This document shows, piece by piece, positions 17,345-25,674 of a stretch of 64,000 nt of DNA. The stretch lies in NCBI RefSeq assembly GCF_001514125.1, contig NZ_KQ948558.1:186001-250000 (forward strand). The letters run 5' to 3'. Numbering within the stretch: position 1 is the stretch's first letter; the number at the start of each line of letters is the position of its first letter. This DNA comes from Streptomyces longwoodensis (GTDB taxonomy: Bacteria > Actinomycetota > Actinomycetes > Streptomycetales > Streptomycetaceae). The notes beneath the pieces were generated by a model. That model did not search any database, was not told the origin of the DNA, and was given only the letters and a program-made list of their open reading frames with translations. The position numbers and the translations under genes are program-made.

Positions 17345-18397
17345 TCACCCGGCCCGCAGGGGTGCCGTGGCGAACTCCGTCATGCCGTCCGCGAAGGTCA
17401 CCCGGGGTTTCCAGCCCAGTTCGTCGCGCAGGCGCTGCGAGGAGGCGGTGATGTGGCGGACGTCGCCCAGCCGGTACTCCCCGGTGACGACCGGCGCGGG
17501 TCCCCCGTGGGCCCGCGCCAGGGCGGTGGCCGTCTCCCCCACCGTGTGCGGGTCACCGCTGCCGACGTTGAAGGCGCGCAGCGCGCCCTCGGGCAGGGCG
17601 TCCGTGCCGTACAGCGCCGCGAGGTTGGCGTCGGCGACGTCCCGGACGTGCACGAAGTCCCGGCGCTGGCCGCCGTCCTCGAAGACCCGGGGGGCCTCGC
17701 CCCGGGCGAGCGCCGACCGGAACAGGGAGGCGACGCCCGCGTACGGGGTGTCCCGTGGCATGCCCGGGCCGTAGACGTTGTGGTAGCGCAGGGCGGCGAC
17801 GCGTCCGCCGGTGGCCCGGGCCCAGGCGGCGGACAGGTGTTCCTGGGCCAGCTTGGTGGCCGCGTACACGTTCCGCGGGTCGGCGGGGGCGTCCTCGCCG
17901 ACCAGGCCGGAGGTCAGGGGTGCCCCGCAGCGCGGGCACGGGGGCTCGAAGCGGCCGGCGTCGAGGTCGGCCGGGCGGCGCGGACCGGGCCGTACGACTC
18001 CGTGCCGGGCGCACGCGTACCGGCCCTCGCCGTAGACGACCATCGAGCTCGCCAGCACCAGGCGGCGCACGCCGGTCCGGGCCATCGCGGCCAACAGCAC
18101 GGCCGTGCCGAGGTCGTTGCAGCCCACGTAGTCGGGAGCGTCGGCGAAGTCCTTGCCCAGGCCGACCATCGCGGCCTGGTGGCAGACGGCGTCCACGCCC
18201 CGCAGCGCGTCGGTGACGGCCTCCGCGTCGCGGACGTCGGCGTGGCGCCAGTCGGCCCCGTCGGGGACGGACGGGGCCGTGCGGTGGGCGGCGGGCAGCA
18301 GCGCGTCGAGCACGCGCGGCTCGTGCCCGGCGGCGAGGAGGGCGGTGACGAGGTGCGAACCGATGAAGCCCGCGCCTCCGGTGACCAGGATCAACAT
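17345..18397 (-). CDS. NAD-dependent epimerase/dehydratase with zinc-knuckle-like insertion
   Basis: 350 aa extended SDR, probably a UDP- or dTDP-sugar 4-epimerase type. The Rossmann motif GGAGFIGSH is near residue 7, SSMVVYGEG carries the Ser, and YAATK holds the catalytic Tyr/Lys. NVYGPGMPRDTPYAGV and FVHVRDVADANLAAL are sugar-nucleotide epimerase hallmarks. Between Ser and YxxxK there is an insertion with CARH and, about 25 residues on, CPRC, which could bind zinc. Most epimerases lack this. ATG 18397 is the natural start of the Rossmann fold. The sugar substrate cannot be told. Confidence 0.85.
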   Translation of the reverse strand: MLILVTGGAGFIGSHLVTALLAAGHEPRVLDALLPAAHRTAPSVPDGADWRHADVRDAEAVTDALRGVDAVCHQAAMVGLGKDFADAPDYVGCNDLGTAVLLAAMARTGVRRLVLASSMVVYGEGRYACARHGVVRPGPRRPADLDAGRFEPPCPRCGAPLTSGLVGEDAPADPRNVYAATKLAQEHLSAAWARATGGRVAALRYHNVYGPGMPRDTPYAGVASLFRSALARGEAPRVFEDGGQRRDFVHVRDVADANLAALYGTDALPEGALRAFNVGSGDPHTVGETATALARAHGGPAPVVTGEYRLGDVRHITASSQRLRDELGWKPRVTFADGMTEFATAPLRAG

Positions 18398-18518
18398 GAC
18401 ATCGACCGTAGGGCCGGGCCCGCTCCCGCGGCGCGCCGACGACGCGTACGTCAGGAGTTCGTAAGGCCTCAGGGCACGGCACTCCAGGGCACGGCCCTGC
18501 ACGGCACTCCCGTGTCCG

Positions 18519-18950
18519 TCACCGCTTCCGCCCCAGCGCCCGCGCCCGCGCCCGCGTGTGACGACGGCGGGCCACCCCGCGGGTCACCCCCACCCAGGCC
18601 CCCGTGAGCACCACCACCGCCGCCAGCGCGATCAGCCAGTTGCGCGGATAGTCCAGCGGCAGCACCGACGGGTTGGCCGTCCGGCCCGGGCGCAGCAGGA
18701 CCGGCAGCGCCACCGCCGTCAGCGCGCCCGCGACCAGCAGGGCACCGCGGACCGGGCCGCGCGCCCCGCCCCGGACGAGGGCCAGTCCCACCAGGAGCAC
18801 CAGCGGGGCGATCAGCACGTCGTGCAGGACCACCGCCCCGCCCAGCCACAGCAGCGCGCCCGTGAGGTCGCGTACGTCGGTCAGCAGGGACGCCCCGACG
18901 CCCATCAGCGCGAGCCCGGCCGCTGCGGCCGTCACACGGAGGGCGTTCAC
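18519..18950 (-). CDS. Small integral membrane protein
   Basis: 143 aa with about four hydrophobic segments (near residues 5-25, 30-60, 65-85 and 105-125) and a strongly basic Arg-rich C-terminus, which suggests the tail is cytoplasmic. There is no known domain I can name. GTG 18950 overlaps the stop of the upstream molybdopterin oxidoreductase gene by 4 bp (GTGA) and has GGAGGTG before it, so the two are translated together. It may be a membrane partner of that enzyme. Confidence 0.75.
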   Translation of the reverse strand: MNALRVTAAAAGLALMGVGASLLTDVRDLTGALLWLGGAVVLHDVLIAPLVLLVGLALVRGGARGPVRGALLVAGALTAVALPVLLRPGRTANPSVLPLDYPRNWLIALAAVVVLTGAWVGVTRGVARRRHTRARARALGRKR

Positions 18951-20092
18951 GCCAGCACCTCCAGTCGGCCGACCCACTTGGTCTGGAGCACGCCGGGACG
19001 GTTCGGGGCGATGAGCCGCGCCGGGTAGCCGTGGTCGGGGACGAGTTCGCGGCCGTTGAGCCGGAGGGCGAGCAGCGTCAGCGGGTCACGGACGTGCTCG
19101 TGGCCCATCTCCGAGACCCGGTAGCCGCCCCTCAGCTGCAGCGACACCACCCGTACGCGCGCGTCCGCCGGGGCTCCCGCGCGCTCCACCAGGTCCCGGA
19201 CGCGCACGCCCGTCCAATGCGCCGACCGGCTCCACCCCTCGACACAGGCGATCGGCAGGTCCACGTCGTGCTGCGGCAGGGCGCGCAGGTCGGCCAGGGT
19301 CAGGGTGTAGGGCCGCGGGCCGGTGACGACGAGGCGGTACTCCTCGGCGTCGATCCGGCCGACGCCCGCCGCGGCGGCGGTCCGGTTCACCGGCAGGGAC
19401 TGCGGCCCGACGTCGGGGTGCCGGGGCGCGAGCAGGAGGAGGCCCTTCAGCGGGGTGAACGACTGCCCGACGGTCGTGAGGGTCACGGCGCCGACGGCCG
19501 CGCCCACCGCCGCGAGCAGCGAACGCCGGTCGGGGGCGTCCGCCGGGGGCAGGGCGAGGGTCCCCGGGGACCGGCGGGTCCAGTGCGCCCGGATGTCCGG
19601 CAGCTTGACGGCGACGTGCAGCAGGAGCGCGCCGACGACCAGCCAGCCGACCGCGTAGTGCACGGGTACGAAGGAGAACGGCCACGGGTACCACTGGGCC
19701 GTGTTCAGCAGGCCGGTCGCGAGTTCGAACACGGCGCCGGCCACCAGGACGGCGACCGACAGCCGCTCCAGCGCGTGCCGGACCGACCGCAGCGGCGGCC
19801 ACGCGAACAGCCGCGGGTACACCGTCCACAGCTTGGCCAGCAGCAGCGGGACCGCCGCGGTGCCCGACGCGACGTGCAGGCCCTGGGTGAGCCGGTACCC
19901 CCACACCGGGCGGCTCGGGATCCGGTCGAGCAGCCAGCCCGGCGGGTGCTGCAGCAGGTGGCTGACGAGTCCGGTGAGGAAGCACACGACGAACGCCGGG
20001 CCGAGCCACCGTCCGATCGCGGTCGCCGTGCGGGGGTCGTGCAGCCTGCCCCGGAACGCCGGGGGGAAGACATGCGGTTTCATGCCGTCCAT
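18947..20092 (-). CDS. Membrane-anchored molybdopterin-dependent oxidoreductase (sulfite oxidase fold)
   Basis: 381 aa. The N-terminal half has about five hydrophobic helices with His residues spaced like a cytochrome-b561-type membrane domain (HLLQHPPGW, GLHVASG, VPVHYAVGW, LLHVAVKLPD). After an Arg/Ser linker, the C-terminal half is a sulfite-oxidase/YedY-like domain with ACVEGWSRSAHWTGV, where Cys283 should bind molybdenum. It could move electrons between membrane carriers and an extracytoplasmic substrate. It is coupled to the small membrane gene downstream. The start is ATG 20092; ATG 20083 is an alternative. Substrate unknown. Confidence 0.85.
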   Translation of the reverse strand: MDGMKPHVFPPAFRGRLHDPRTATAIGRWLGPAFVVCFLTGLVSHLLQHPPGWLLDRIPSRPVWGYRLTQGLHVASGTAAVPLLLAKLWTVYPRLFAWPPLRSVRHALERLSVAVLVAGAVFELATGLLNTAQWYPWPFSFVPVHYAVGWLVVGALLLHVAVKLPDIRAHWTRRSPGTLALPPADAPDRRSLLAAVGAAVGAVTLTTVGQSFTPLKGLLLLAPRHPDVGPQSLPVNRTAAAAGVGRIDAEEYRLVVTGPRPYTLTLADLRALPQHDVDLPIACVEGWSRSAHWTGVRVRDLVERAGAPADARVRVVSLQLRGGYRVSEMGHEHVRDPLTLLALRLNGRELVPDHGYPARLIAPNRPGVLQTKWVGRLEVLA

Positions 20093-20185
20093 CCCACTCG
20101 CCCGGGAGCGCCTTCGGAATGCCGGAGCCCCTTACGGAACCGGGACGTCACGGCACGCGCGGCACGGGCCCCCGAGCCGCGCGGG

Positions 20186-20617
20186 TCACACGGTGTGGTC
20201 GCGGATGCGGGCGAGCAGCGTGCGGAGGTGTTCGCGGTCGGCCGCGTCGAGGGCGGCGGTGGCCTCGGCGAGGGCGAGGCGGTCGACCTCCTCCGCCTCG
20301 CGGTGGCAGCGGACCCCCTCGTCCGTGAGCCGCAGCAGGAACGCGCGCCGGTCGTGGGGGTGGCGTACGCGTTCGACGAGGCCGTCGCGTTCGAGGCTGT
20401 CCACGATCGCGGTGGCGGTCCGGGCCGCGATGCCGGCCATGTCGCTCAAGTCGCGCATGCGCAGCGGCTGCCGGGCCCGGGCCAGCATGCGCAGGGCGCG
20501 CAGCCGGGCCACCGAGGCGCCCTTCTCCCGCAGGCGTCCCTCCACGAACTGCCGTAGCTGGTTGGTCGTCTCGTACAGCTCGTCGATGAGGATGTCACTG
20601 CTTCCCTGTACCGCCAT
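20186..20617 (-). CDS. MarR family transcriptional regulator
   Basis: 143 aa winged-helix regulator. Helix 3-4 of the DNA-binding domain is seen in PLRMRDLSDMAGIAARTATAIVDSLERDGL-type stretches, followed by the wing with HPHDRRAFLLRLT near residues 83-97. It is divergent from an MFS exporter at 20691; the 73-bp gap holds an inverted repeat overlapping the exporter promoter. This is the classical arrangement of a MarR repressor next to its target drug exporter, so the ligand is probably an exported compound. Confidence 0.9.
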   Translation of the reverse strand: MAVQGSSDILIDELYETTNQLRQFVEGRLREKGASVARLRALRMLARARQPLRMRDLSDMAGIAARTATAIVDSLERDGLVERVRHPHDRRAFLLRLTDEGVRCHREAEEVDRLALAEATAALDAADREHLRTLLARIRDHTV

Positions 20618-20659
20618 GGTGCCCAGTCTCTCCTGCCCCGCGACCTGGACGCCATCTGG

Positions 20660-20690
20660 TGAGCATGCACATAGTGAGTATGCTCAGCTT
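20660..20690 (+). promoter_or_regulatory. Probable MarR operator and leaderless promoter of the MFS gene
   Basis: Inverted arms TGAGCAT (20660-20666) and ATGCTCA (20680-20686) span 27 bp, and the half-site also repeats directly (TGAGCATGC, TGAGTATGC). A -10-like TATGCT (20679-20684) ends six bases before the ATG at 20691, so transcription probably begins at the start codon and the mRNA is leaderless. No Shine-Dalgarno is seen. Confidence 0.6.
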
Positions 20691-22178
20691 ATGCCCAGTC
20701 GCCCCTCCGTGCTGTCCGCCCTGCCCACCCGTCTCAGCCAGCGCCTGGTCGTTCCCGTCGTCTGCGTCAGCGTGACGTTCATCGCGATCGTCGACGGGGC
20801 GATCACGACCGTGGCCCTGCCCTCGATCGCCCGCCAGTTCCGGCTGACCACCGCCGCGCTGGACGGGGTGGTGGTCGTCTATCCGGTCTGCCTGGCCATG
20901 ACCATCCCGGCCTCGGCCTGGCTGGTCGAACGCTTCGGCGGCAAAAGGGTGTTGCTCACCGCGCTGGCCGGCTTCCTCGGCTCGTCGCTGCTGTGCGGAG
21001 CGGCGACCGGGCTCGGCCAGCTGGTCGCGTACCGGGCCGTGCAGGGGGTGTCGGCCGGTGTCCTCTTCCCGGCCTCGACCGCGTTGCTGTTCGGCACGTT
21101 CAGTTCGGCGGAGCAGATCCGCATGTCCCGGTACATGATCATCCCGCAGCAGATCGCGCCCGCCGCGGCCCCCGTCCTGGGCGGGCTCATGGTGGACCAC
21201 CTGTCCTGGCGCTGGGTCTTCTACGTGAACCTGCCCGTGGGACTGCCGGCCGTGCTGTTCGGCGCGCTCTTCCTGGCCGGCGGCCGGGGGCGGCGGCCGG
21301 GCCCGTTCGACCGGCCCGGCCTGCTGCTCAGCGCGGGGGCCCTGGGCAGCGGCATGTTCGGGCTCTGCGAGGGGCCCAACCGGGGCTGGTCCTCCCCCGC
21401 CGTCGTCTCCTCGCTGGTGCTGGGCGCGGTGCTGCTGGCCGCCACGGTGGCGGTGGAACTGCGCCGGGCCCACCCGCTGTTGCGGCTGCGGCTGTTCTCC
21501 GACCGGCTGTTCCGGGACACCAACTTGATCAACCTGGTCGGCCTGGTCCCCATCATGGGCACCCTCTACCTCACCCCGCTCTTCCTGCAGCAGGCGCAGG
21601 GCCGCAGCGCGCTGGAGTCGGGGCTGACCACCTTCCCCGAGGCGTTCGGCGTCCTGCTGACCGTGCAGGTCGCCGGCGCCCTGTACGCCCGGGTCGGCCC
21701 GCGCGTCATCGTGGGCTCCGGCCTGGTCGGCGTGACCGCCGTGCTGCTGGTCCTCGCCACGTGCACGGCGGACACCGGGCTGTGGACGGTGCGGGTGTAC
21801 ATGTTCCTGTTCGGCGCCGCGATCGGCTGCTTCTTCGTTCCCACCACGGTCGCCTCGCTGGCCACCATCGACCGCAAGGACCTGCCCCAGGCCACGATGC
21901 TCAACACGGTCGTGCGCCAGACCGGCGGGGCGCTCGCCCCCGCGGCGGTCACCACGGTCCTCGTCCTCGGCACCCCGCAGGCCGCCGCCGCGTCACCTCC
22001 CCTGCCCGCCTACCAGCACGCGTACGTCGCCCTGGCGGCGATCGCGGCGGCGACAGCGGCCTTCGCCTTCACGATGCCCGACCGCCCGGCCCGCATCGCG
22101 GCCGGCAACAGCCCGGACACCGGCACGGCGGACCGCGTTCCTCGATCGGGACGCCGCCGGACCCGCGTCGGCTCGTGA
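20691..22178 (+). CDS. MFS exporter, DHA2/EmrB type
   Basis: 495 aa with about 14 hydrophobic segments. Helix 1 reads FIAIVDGAITTVALPSIARQ, followed by WLVERFGGKRVLL (loop 2-3) and the antiporter motif region AAPVLGGLMVDHLSWRWVF. The last ~30 residues are a hydrophilic Arg-rich tail. The start ATG 20691 has no ribosome site and sits just after a -10 element. It is divergent from the MarR gene and probably repressed by it. It converges on the CGNR gene with 18 bp between stops. Confidence 0.88.
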   Translation: MPSRPSVLSALPTRLSQRLVVPVVCVSVTFIAIVDGAITTVALPSIARQFRLTTAALDGVVVVYPVCLAMTIPASAWLVERFGGKRVLLTALAGFLGSSLLCGAATGLGQLVAYRAVQGVSAGVLFPASTALLFGTFSSAEQIRMSRYMIIPQQIAPAAAPVLGGLMVDHLSWRWVFYVNLPVGLPAVLFGALFLAGGRGRRPGPFDRPGLLLSAGALGSGMFGLCEGPNRGWSSPAVVSSLVLGAVLLAATVAVELRRAHPLLRLRLFSDRLFRDTNLINLVGLVPIMGTLYLTPLFLQQAQGRSALESGLTTFPEAFGVLLTVQVAGALYARVGPRVIVGSGLVGVTAVLLVLATCTADTGLWTVRVYMFLFGAAIGCFFVPTTVASLATIDRKDLPQATMLNTVVRQTGGALAPAAVTTVLVLGTPQAAAASPPLPAYQHAYVALAAIAAATAAFAFTMPDRPARIAAGNSPDTGTADRVPRSGRRRTRVGS

Positions 22179-22196
22179 CCCCGGGACGCCCGCAGG

Positions 22197-22748
22197 TCAG
22201 GCCTGTTCGGACCGTCCGCTGCGGCGGCGGTACGCCGCAGCGTTGATCCGGCTCCCGCAGCTGCGTTTGTCGCACCAGCGGCGGGTGCCCGCTCGGGAGC
22301 GGTCGAGGAAGAGGCGGGTGCACGGGGTGCCGGCGCAGCGGCGGACGAGGAGGCGGTCGGGGCCGCCGAACAGGTCGCTCGCGCACGTCGCGAGGGTGGC
22401 CAGGACCTCCGGGACCCCGCCCCGGCGTGCGACCCGGCCCAGGTCGTGCAGGGCGGGGCGGACCGGGGTGTGGGCGGCGGCCTGCCGGATCCGGGTGACG
22501 TCCTCCGGGTCTGCCGGCTCTTCCGCGGTGGCGGCGCGGGCCAGGCGGTAGATGGCCTCGCGCAGGGCGCGCGCGTGGTCCAAGTCGTCCTGGGTGACGG
22601 TGTCCAGTCGGTCGACCACTCCCGCCTCGACGGCCCACCGGGCGAAGTCCCCGGGCTCGGCCAGGAGTTCCTTCGGGTGCGTGGCGCGCCAGGCCACCGT
22701 GGCGGCGAAGTCGAGGGCCAGGTGATCGCTGACGAAGAGGAAGCTCAC
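22197..22748 (-). CDS. CGNR zinc-finger (ABATE) transcription regulator
   Basis: 183 aa. The N-terminal ABATE domain begins FVSDHLALDFAATVAWR. The C-terminal CGNR-type zinc finger has CAGTPC, RLFLDRSRAGTRRWCDKRSCGSR and a basic end, with four Cys as zinc ligands. I chose GTG 22748 because a CATACT -10 element lies about seven bases upstream on the minus strand, which suggests a leaderless mRNA, and because family members start shortly before F-V-S-x-H. ATG 22793 would add 15 residues but overlaps a palindrome. It is divergent from the MFS gene at 22908. Confidence 0.85.
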   Translation of the reverse strand: MSFLFVSDHLALDFAATVAWRATHPKELLAEPGDFARWAVEAGVVDRLDTVTQDDLDHARALREAIYRLARAATAEEPADPEDVTRIRQAAAHTPVRPALHDLGRVARRGGVPEVLATLATCASDLFGGPDRLLVRRCAGTPCTRLFLDRSRAGTRRWCDKRSCGSRINAAAYRRRSGRSEQA

Positions 22749-22788
22749 GCGTCGAGTATGAGCGGCGGGGTCCTCGGGCACCCATGAC

Positions 22789-22809
22789 GTCATACCTCAA
22801 GGGTATGAC
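22789..22809. promoter_or_regulatory. Perfect palindrome between the CGNR and MFS genes
   Basis: GTCATACC (22789-22796) and GGTATGAC (22802-22809) form perfect 8-bp inverted arms around a 5-bp spacer. It lies in the region between two divergent starts (22748 minus, 22908 plus) and is a good candidate operator, most simply for the CGNR protein itself. Confidence 0.6.
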
Positions 22810-22907
22810 GAAGGAGGGTGAGCCGCACCGGTCGCCGAGAACGCAAGGCTCTCGTGCACGTAGAGCTTCCGTGCCCGCAGAGCTCCGATAGCCCGTGGAG
22901 GCACGCA

Positions 22908-24242
22908 GTGCGTACGCAGACGTCCGCCCGTCCGGTGGTCCGGTCGGGCGGGGAACGGTGGTTGCTCGTCCGGTACCTGCAGGTGGCCCTGCTGGCCCGG
23001 CTCGCCTGCGAGGGGGCGCGGGTCGCCCTGGTGGTGCTCGCCGTGGACCGCACCGGGAGTGCCGGCTTCGGCGGTGCCCTGGTCGCGGCCCTGCTGGTGC
23101 CCGGCGTGGTCGCCGCCCCGCTGGCCGGTGCGCTCGCGGACCGGGTCCGGCGGCGCCGGCTGTTCCACGCCGGCTGCCTGGTCCTCCACGGTGCGGGACT
23201 GGTCGCCGTGGCCGGGACTGCGGGCCGGGCGCCCACGGGACCCGTCCTGGCGGTGGCGGGCGCGGCGGGCTGCTGCACTCCCCTGCTGACCGGTGGACTG
23301 ACCAGTCTGCTGGGCGACTTGGTGCCGTCCACGGCACGCGGCCGCGCCTTCAGCCTGGACGCCGTCTCCTACAACCTCGCCGGGATCGCCGGACCGGCCC
23401 TCGCCTCCGCCCTGGCGGCGACGACCGACGCCGGGCTCGCACTGGCGGCGCTGGGCGCCGCGGCCGTCCTGGGCGGCGTGCTCGTCCTCGCCCTGCCGCT
23501 GCGACCGCGCCCCGGCGGCGGCCGTGCGCTGCGTGTCGCCGACCTGGGCGCCGCCGCCGCGCTGTTGCTGCGCGACCGGCCCCTGCGGTCGCTCACCTGG
23601 GCCAGCGCGGTGGGCCAGTTCGGCATCGGTGCCCTCCCCGTGGTCTGCGTCCTGCTCGCCGGCCGTTACGCCACACCCTGGGCGGCGGGCGGTCTGATGA
23701 CCGCGATGGCGCTCGGCTCCCTGGCCGGCTCCCTGGTGTACGCCTGGCGCCCCTGGGGCGTACGGCGGCCCGAATGCACCGTCGCCGTCCTGCTGCTGGC
23801 GACCGGGGTACCGCTGGCCGCCGTCGCCGCGGTGCCCGGCGTCGCCCTGGCCCTCGGGTGTTTCGCCCTGGCCGGCTGCTGCACCGGCCCGCTCTTCGCC
23901 GCGCTCCTCGCCGGGCGCGACCGCTACGCGCCCGAGGCGGCCCGTACCCAGGTGTTCACGCTGGGGGCGAGCCTGAAGAGCACCTTCGCCGCGGGCGGGG
24001 CCGCGCTCGCGGGCGCCTGCCAGACGGCCGGTCCGGTGCGCCTCGCCCTCGCGGCGGCCGGCTGCCAGGCCCTCGCCGCCGCGCTCGGCGCCGTACTGCT
24101 CGGCGGTCCGGTCTCTCGCTTGCGCACCGTGCTGCCGGGCGGTCCGACGTCGCGCTTCCGCACCGCGGTGCTCGGCCGTCCGGCCTCCCGCTCCCGTACC
24201 GCGCCGTTCAGCGGTCCGGCTTCCCGTTCCCGCGACGGCTGA
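22908..24242 (+). CDS. MFS transporter (12-TM) with C-terminal tandem repeats
   Basis: 444 aa. Twelve hydrophobic helices cover residues 20-395, with the loop 2-3 motif GALADRVRRRRLFHAG and SLDAVSYNLAGIAGPALAS in helix 5. Residues 399-444 form a hydrophilic tail of four 12-residue repeats of the type GGPxSRxRTxxx, encoded by 36-bp direct repeats. This tail is basic and probably cytoplasmic. GTG 22908 has GGAGG six bases upstream; the open frame goes further up but without a ribosome site. The 3' end overlaps the BrkB-family gene by 35 bp. Confidence 0.85.
   Translation: MRTQTSARPVVRSGGERWLLVRYLQVALLARLACEGARVALVVLAVDRTGSAGFGGALVAALLVPGVVAAPLAGALADRVRRRRLFHAGCLVLHGAGLVAVAGTAGRAPTGPVLAVAGAAGCCTPLLTGGLTSLLGDLVPSTARGRAFSLDAVSYNLAGIAGPALASALAATTDAGLALAALGAAAVLGGVLVLALPLRPRPGGGRALRVADLGAAAALLLRDRPLRSLTWASAVGQFGIGALPVVCVLLAGRYATPWAAGGLMTAMALGSLAGSLVYAWRPWGVRRPECTVAVLLLATGVPLAAVAAVPGVALALGCFALAGCCTGPLFAALLAGRDRYAPEAARTQVFTLGASLKSTFAAGGAALAGACQTAGPVRLALAAAGCQALAAALGAVLLGGPVSRLRTVLPGGPTSRFRTAVLGRPASRSRTAPFSGPASRSRDG
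24102..24239 (+). repeat. Four in-frame 36-bp direct repeats in an MFS gene
   Basis: Units begin at 24102, 24138, 24174 and 24210 (the last is 30 bp) and encode GGPVSRLRTVLP, GGPTSRFRTAVL, GRPASRSRTAPF and SGPASRSRDG. They are degenerate but clearly related copies. The last unit overlaps the 3' end of the convergent BrkB-type gene. Confidence 0.8.
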
Positions 24243-25170
24243 CGTGGTGGCGGGCCGACCGCCACCGGGAACGGGTCTGCTCGACCACCGTGTCCCACTG
24301 CCGGCGCACCTCGTGCTCGGAGGGGCGGAGCCCGCTGCGGATCCGGTCGAGCTCCAGCGTCACCTCCCGCCCCCACGCGGCCGACCCGACCAGCGCGAGC
24401 ATGGCCGTGAAGAGCGCGGACAGCAGGGCGAACACGGCACCGACGACGCCGTAGCGCGACACGGAGGTGTTGAAGAGGCGCGGCAGGTAGAGGGCGGCGC
24501 CCCAGGAGTAGAGGGTGGTCATGACGGCCGCGGTGACGCCAAAGGGGATCAGCCCCCGCCAGGCGATGCGCTTCGCCGACAGGATCCAGCCGCTCCAGAC
24601 GAGGAACACGGCGGTCACCGGCGCCTGGACCACCCCGGTCACCAGGTCGGACCGGGGCACGCCGCCCAGCAGGCCGGCCAGCCAGCCGTTGACCAGGCCG
24701 TAGGCCCCGAGGCCGAGGATCCACCACAGGCCGTTGCGGGAGTTGCGGACGCCGAGCGGCTTGAGCTCCCACGCCTGCTCGAACAGCCGCTGGGAGGCCC
24801 GTGCGAAGCTGAGGACGGAGATGACCAGGAACACCACGCCGAACACGCCGACGCCGGTGCTCGTCTCCCCGGCCGGGGAGAAGAGCCGGTCCACCGCGTC
24901 GGCGCCCGCGCCGGTGAGCCCGTAGCGCTCGACGAGGCGTTCGGCCACGTCCTGGTCGACGACGCTGCTGAGCACCGTGCCGACGAGGAGGACGAGCGGC
25001 ACCAGGGCCGTCAGGGCGCTGGACGCCAGGGCCATCGCACGGTCGAACCCGGCGATCCTCTGGAAGCGGTTGACGACGCGCAGGGCGAAGGCGGGACGCA
25101 GCCAGAAGGTCAGCGCCGCGACGACCCGGCGGCGCGCGCCCGACGGCCTACCGCCGGCCATGGGGGCCAT
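24208..25170 (-). CDS. YihY/BrkB family membrane protein
   Basis: 320 aa inner-membrane protein of the YihY/virulence factor BrkB family, with about six helices. Family signatures are RAMALASSALTALVPLVLL near residue 45, SFARASQRLFEQAWELKP near 125, and NGLWWILGLGAYGLV. The C-terminal 40 residues are basic and hydrophilic. Despite an old RNase BN label, the family's role is not settled. It is the last gene of a unit with 25675 and 25195. The start is ATG 25170 or 25161; no strong ribosome site is seen. Confidence 0.88.
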   Translation of the reverse strand: MAPMAGGRPSGARRRVVAALTFWLRPAFALRVVNRFQRIAGFDRAMALASSALTALVPLVLLVGTVLSSVVDQDVAERLVERYGLTGAGADAVDRLFSPAGETSTGVGVFGVVFLVISVLSFARASQRLFEQAWELKPLGVRNSRNGLWWILGLGAYGLVNGWLAGLLGGVPRSDLVTGVVQAPVTAVFLVWSGWILSAKRIAWRGLIPFGVTAAVMTTLYSWGAALYLPRLFNTSVSRYGVVGAVFALLSALFTAMLALVGSAAWGREVTLELDRIRSGLRPSEHEVRRQWDTVVEQTRSRWRSARHHVSRRGNGKPDR

Positions 25171-25194
25171 GACCGGTGGGAGGCACGGCGGTCG

Positions 25195-25647
25195 TCACAT
25201 GTCGCCCCGTGGCGGCCCGCTCTCGAAGGCGTCGTCGAAGTCGTCCTTCCGGGCCACGCACAGCGCCCAGATGACGAAACCCGAGATCGCGATCACGACC
25301 ACGGACCACACCGGGTAGTACGGCAGGGACAGGAAGTTGGCGATGATGACGAGTGCGGCGATGGCCACACCGGCGACCCGGGCCCACGTCGCGGCCTGGA
25401 ACAGCCCGACGCTGACGATCACCGCGACCACCCCGAGGATCAGGTGGATCCAGCCCCAGCCCGTCAGGTCGAACTCGAAGACGTAGTTGCGGGTCGTGAC
25501 GAAGATGTCGTCCTCGGCGATGGCCGCGATGCCGCGGAAGACGTCGAGGATGCCCACGATGCTGAGCATGACGGCGGCGAAGGCCATCAGCCCCGCGGCC
25601 CACTGGTACTTCGCCGAGTGCGGCCTGGACGCGTGGGTGGCGGTCAT
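25195..25647 (-). CDS. DUF7144-type four-helix membrane protein
   Basis: 150 aa with four hydrophobic segments. Typical stretches are AAGLMAFAAVMLSIVGILDVFRGIAAI, FEFDLTGWGWIHLILG and ANFLSLPYYPVWSVVVIA in the C-terminal half. Proteins like this are common in actinomycetes, often next to stress genes. It starts at ATG 25647, 28 bp after the SHOCT gene, so they are probably one transcript. Function unknown. Confidence 0.75.
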   Translation of the reverse strand: MTATHASRPHSAKYQWAAGLMAFAAVMLSIVGILDVFRGIAAIAEDDIFVTTRNYVFEFDLTGWGWIHLILGVVAVIVSVGLFQAATWARVAGVAIAALVIIANFLSLPYYPVWSVVVIAISGFVIWALCVARKDDFDDAFESGPPRGDM

Positions 25648-25674
25648 CTCGGTACCTCGTTTCCTGGTCGGTGC

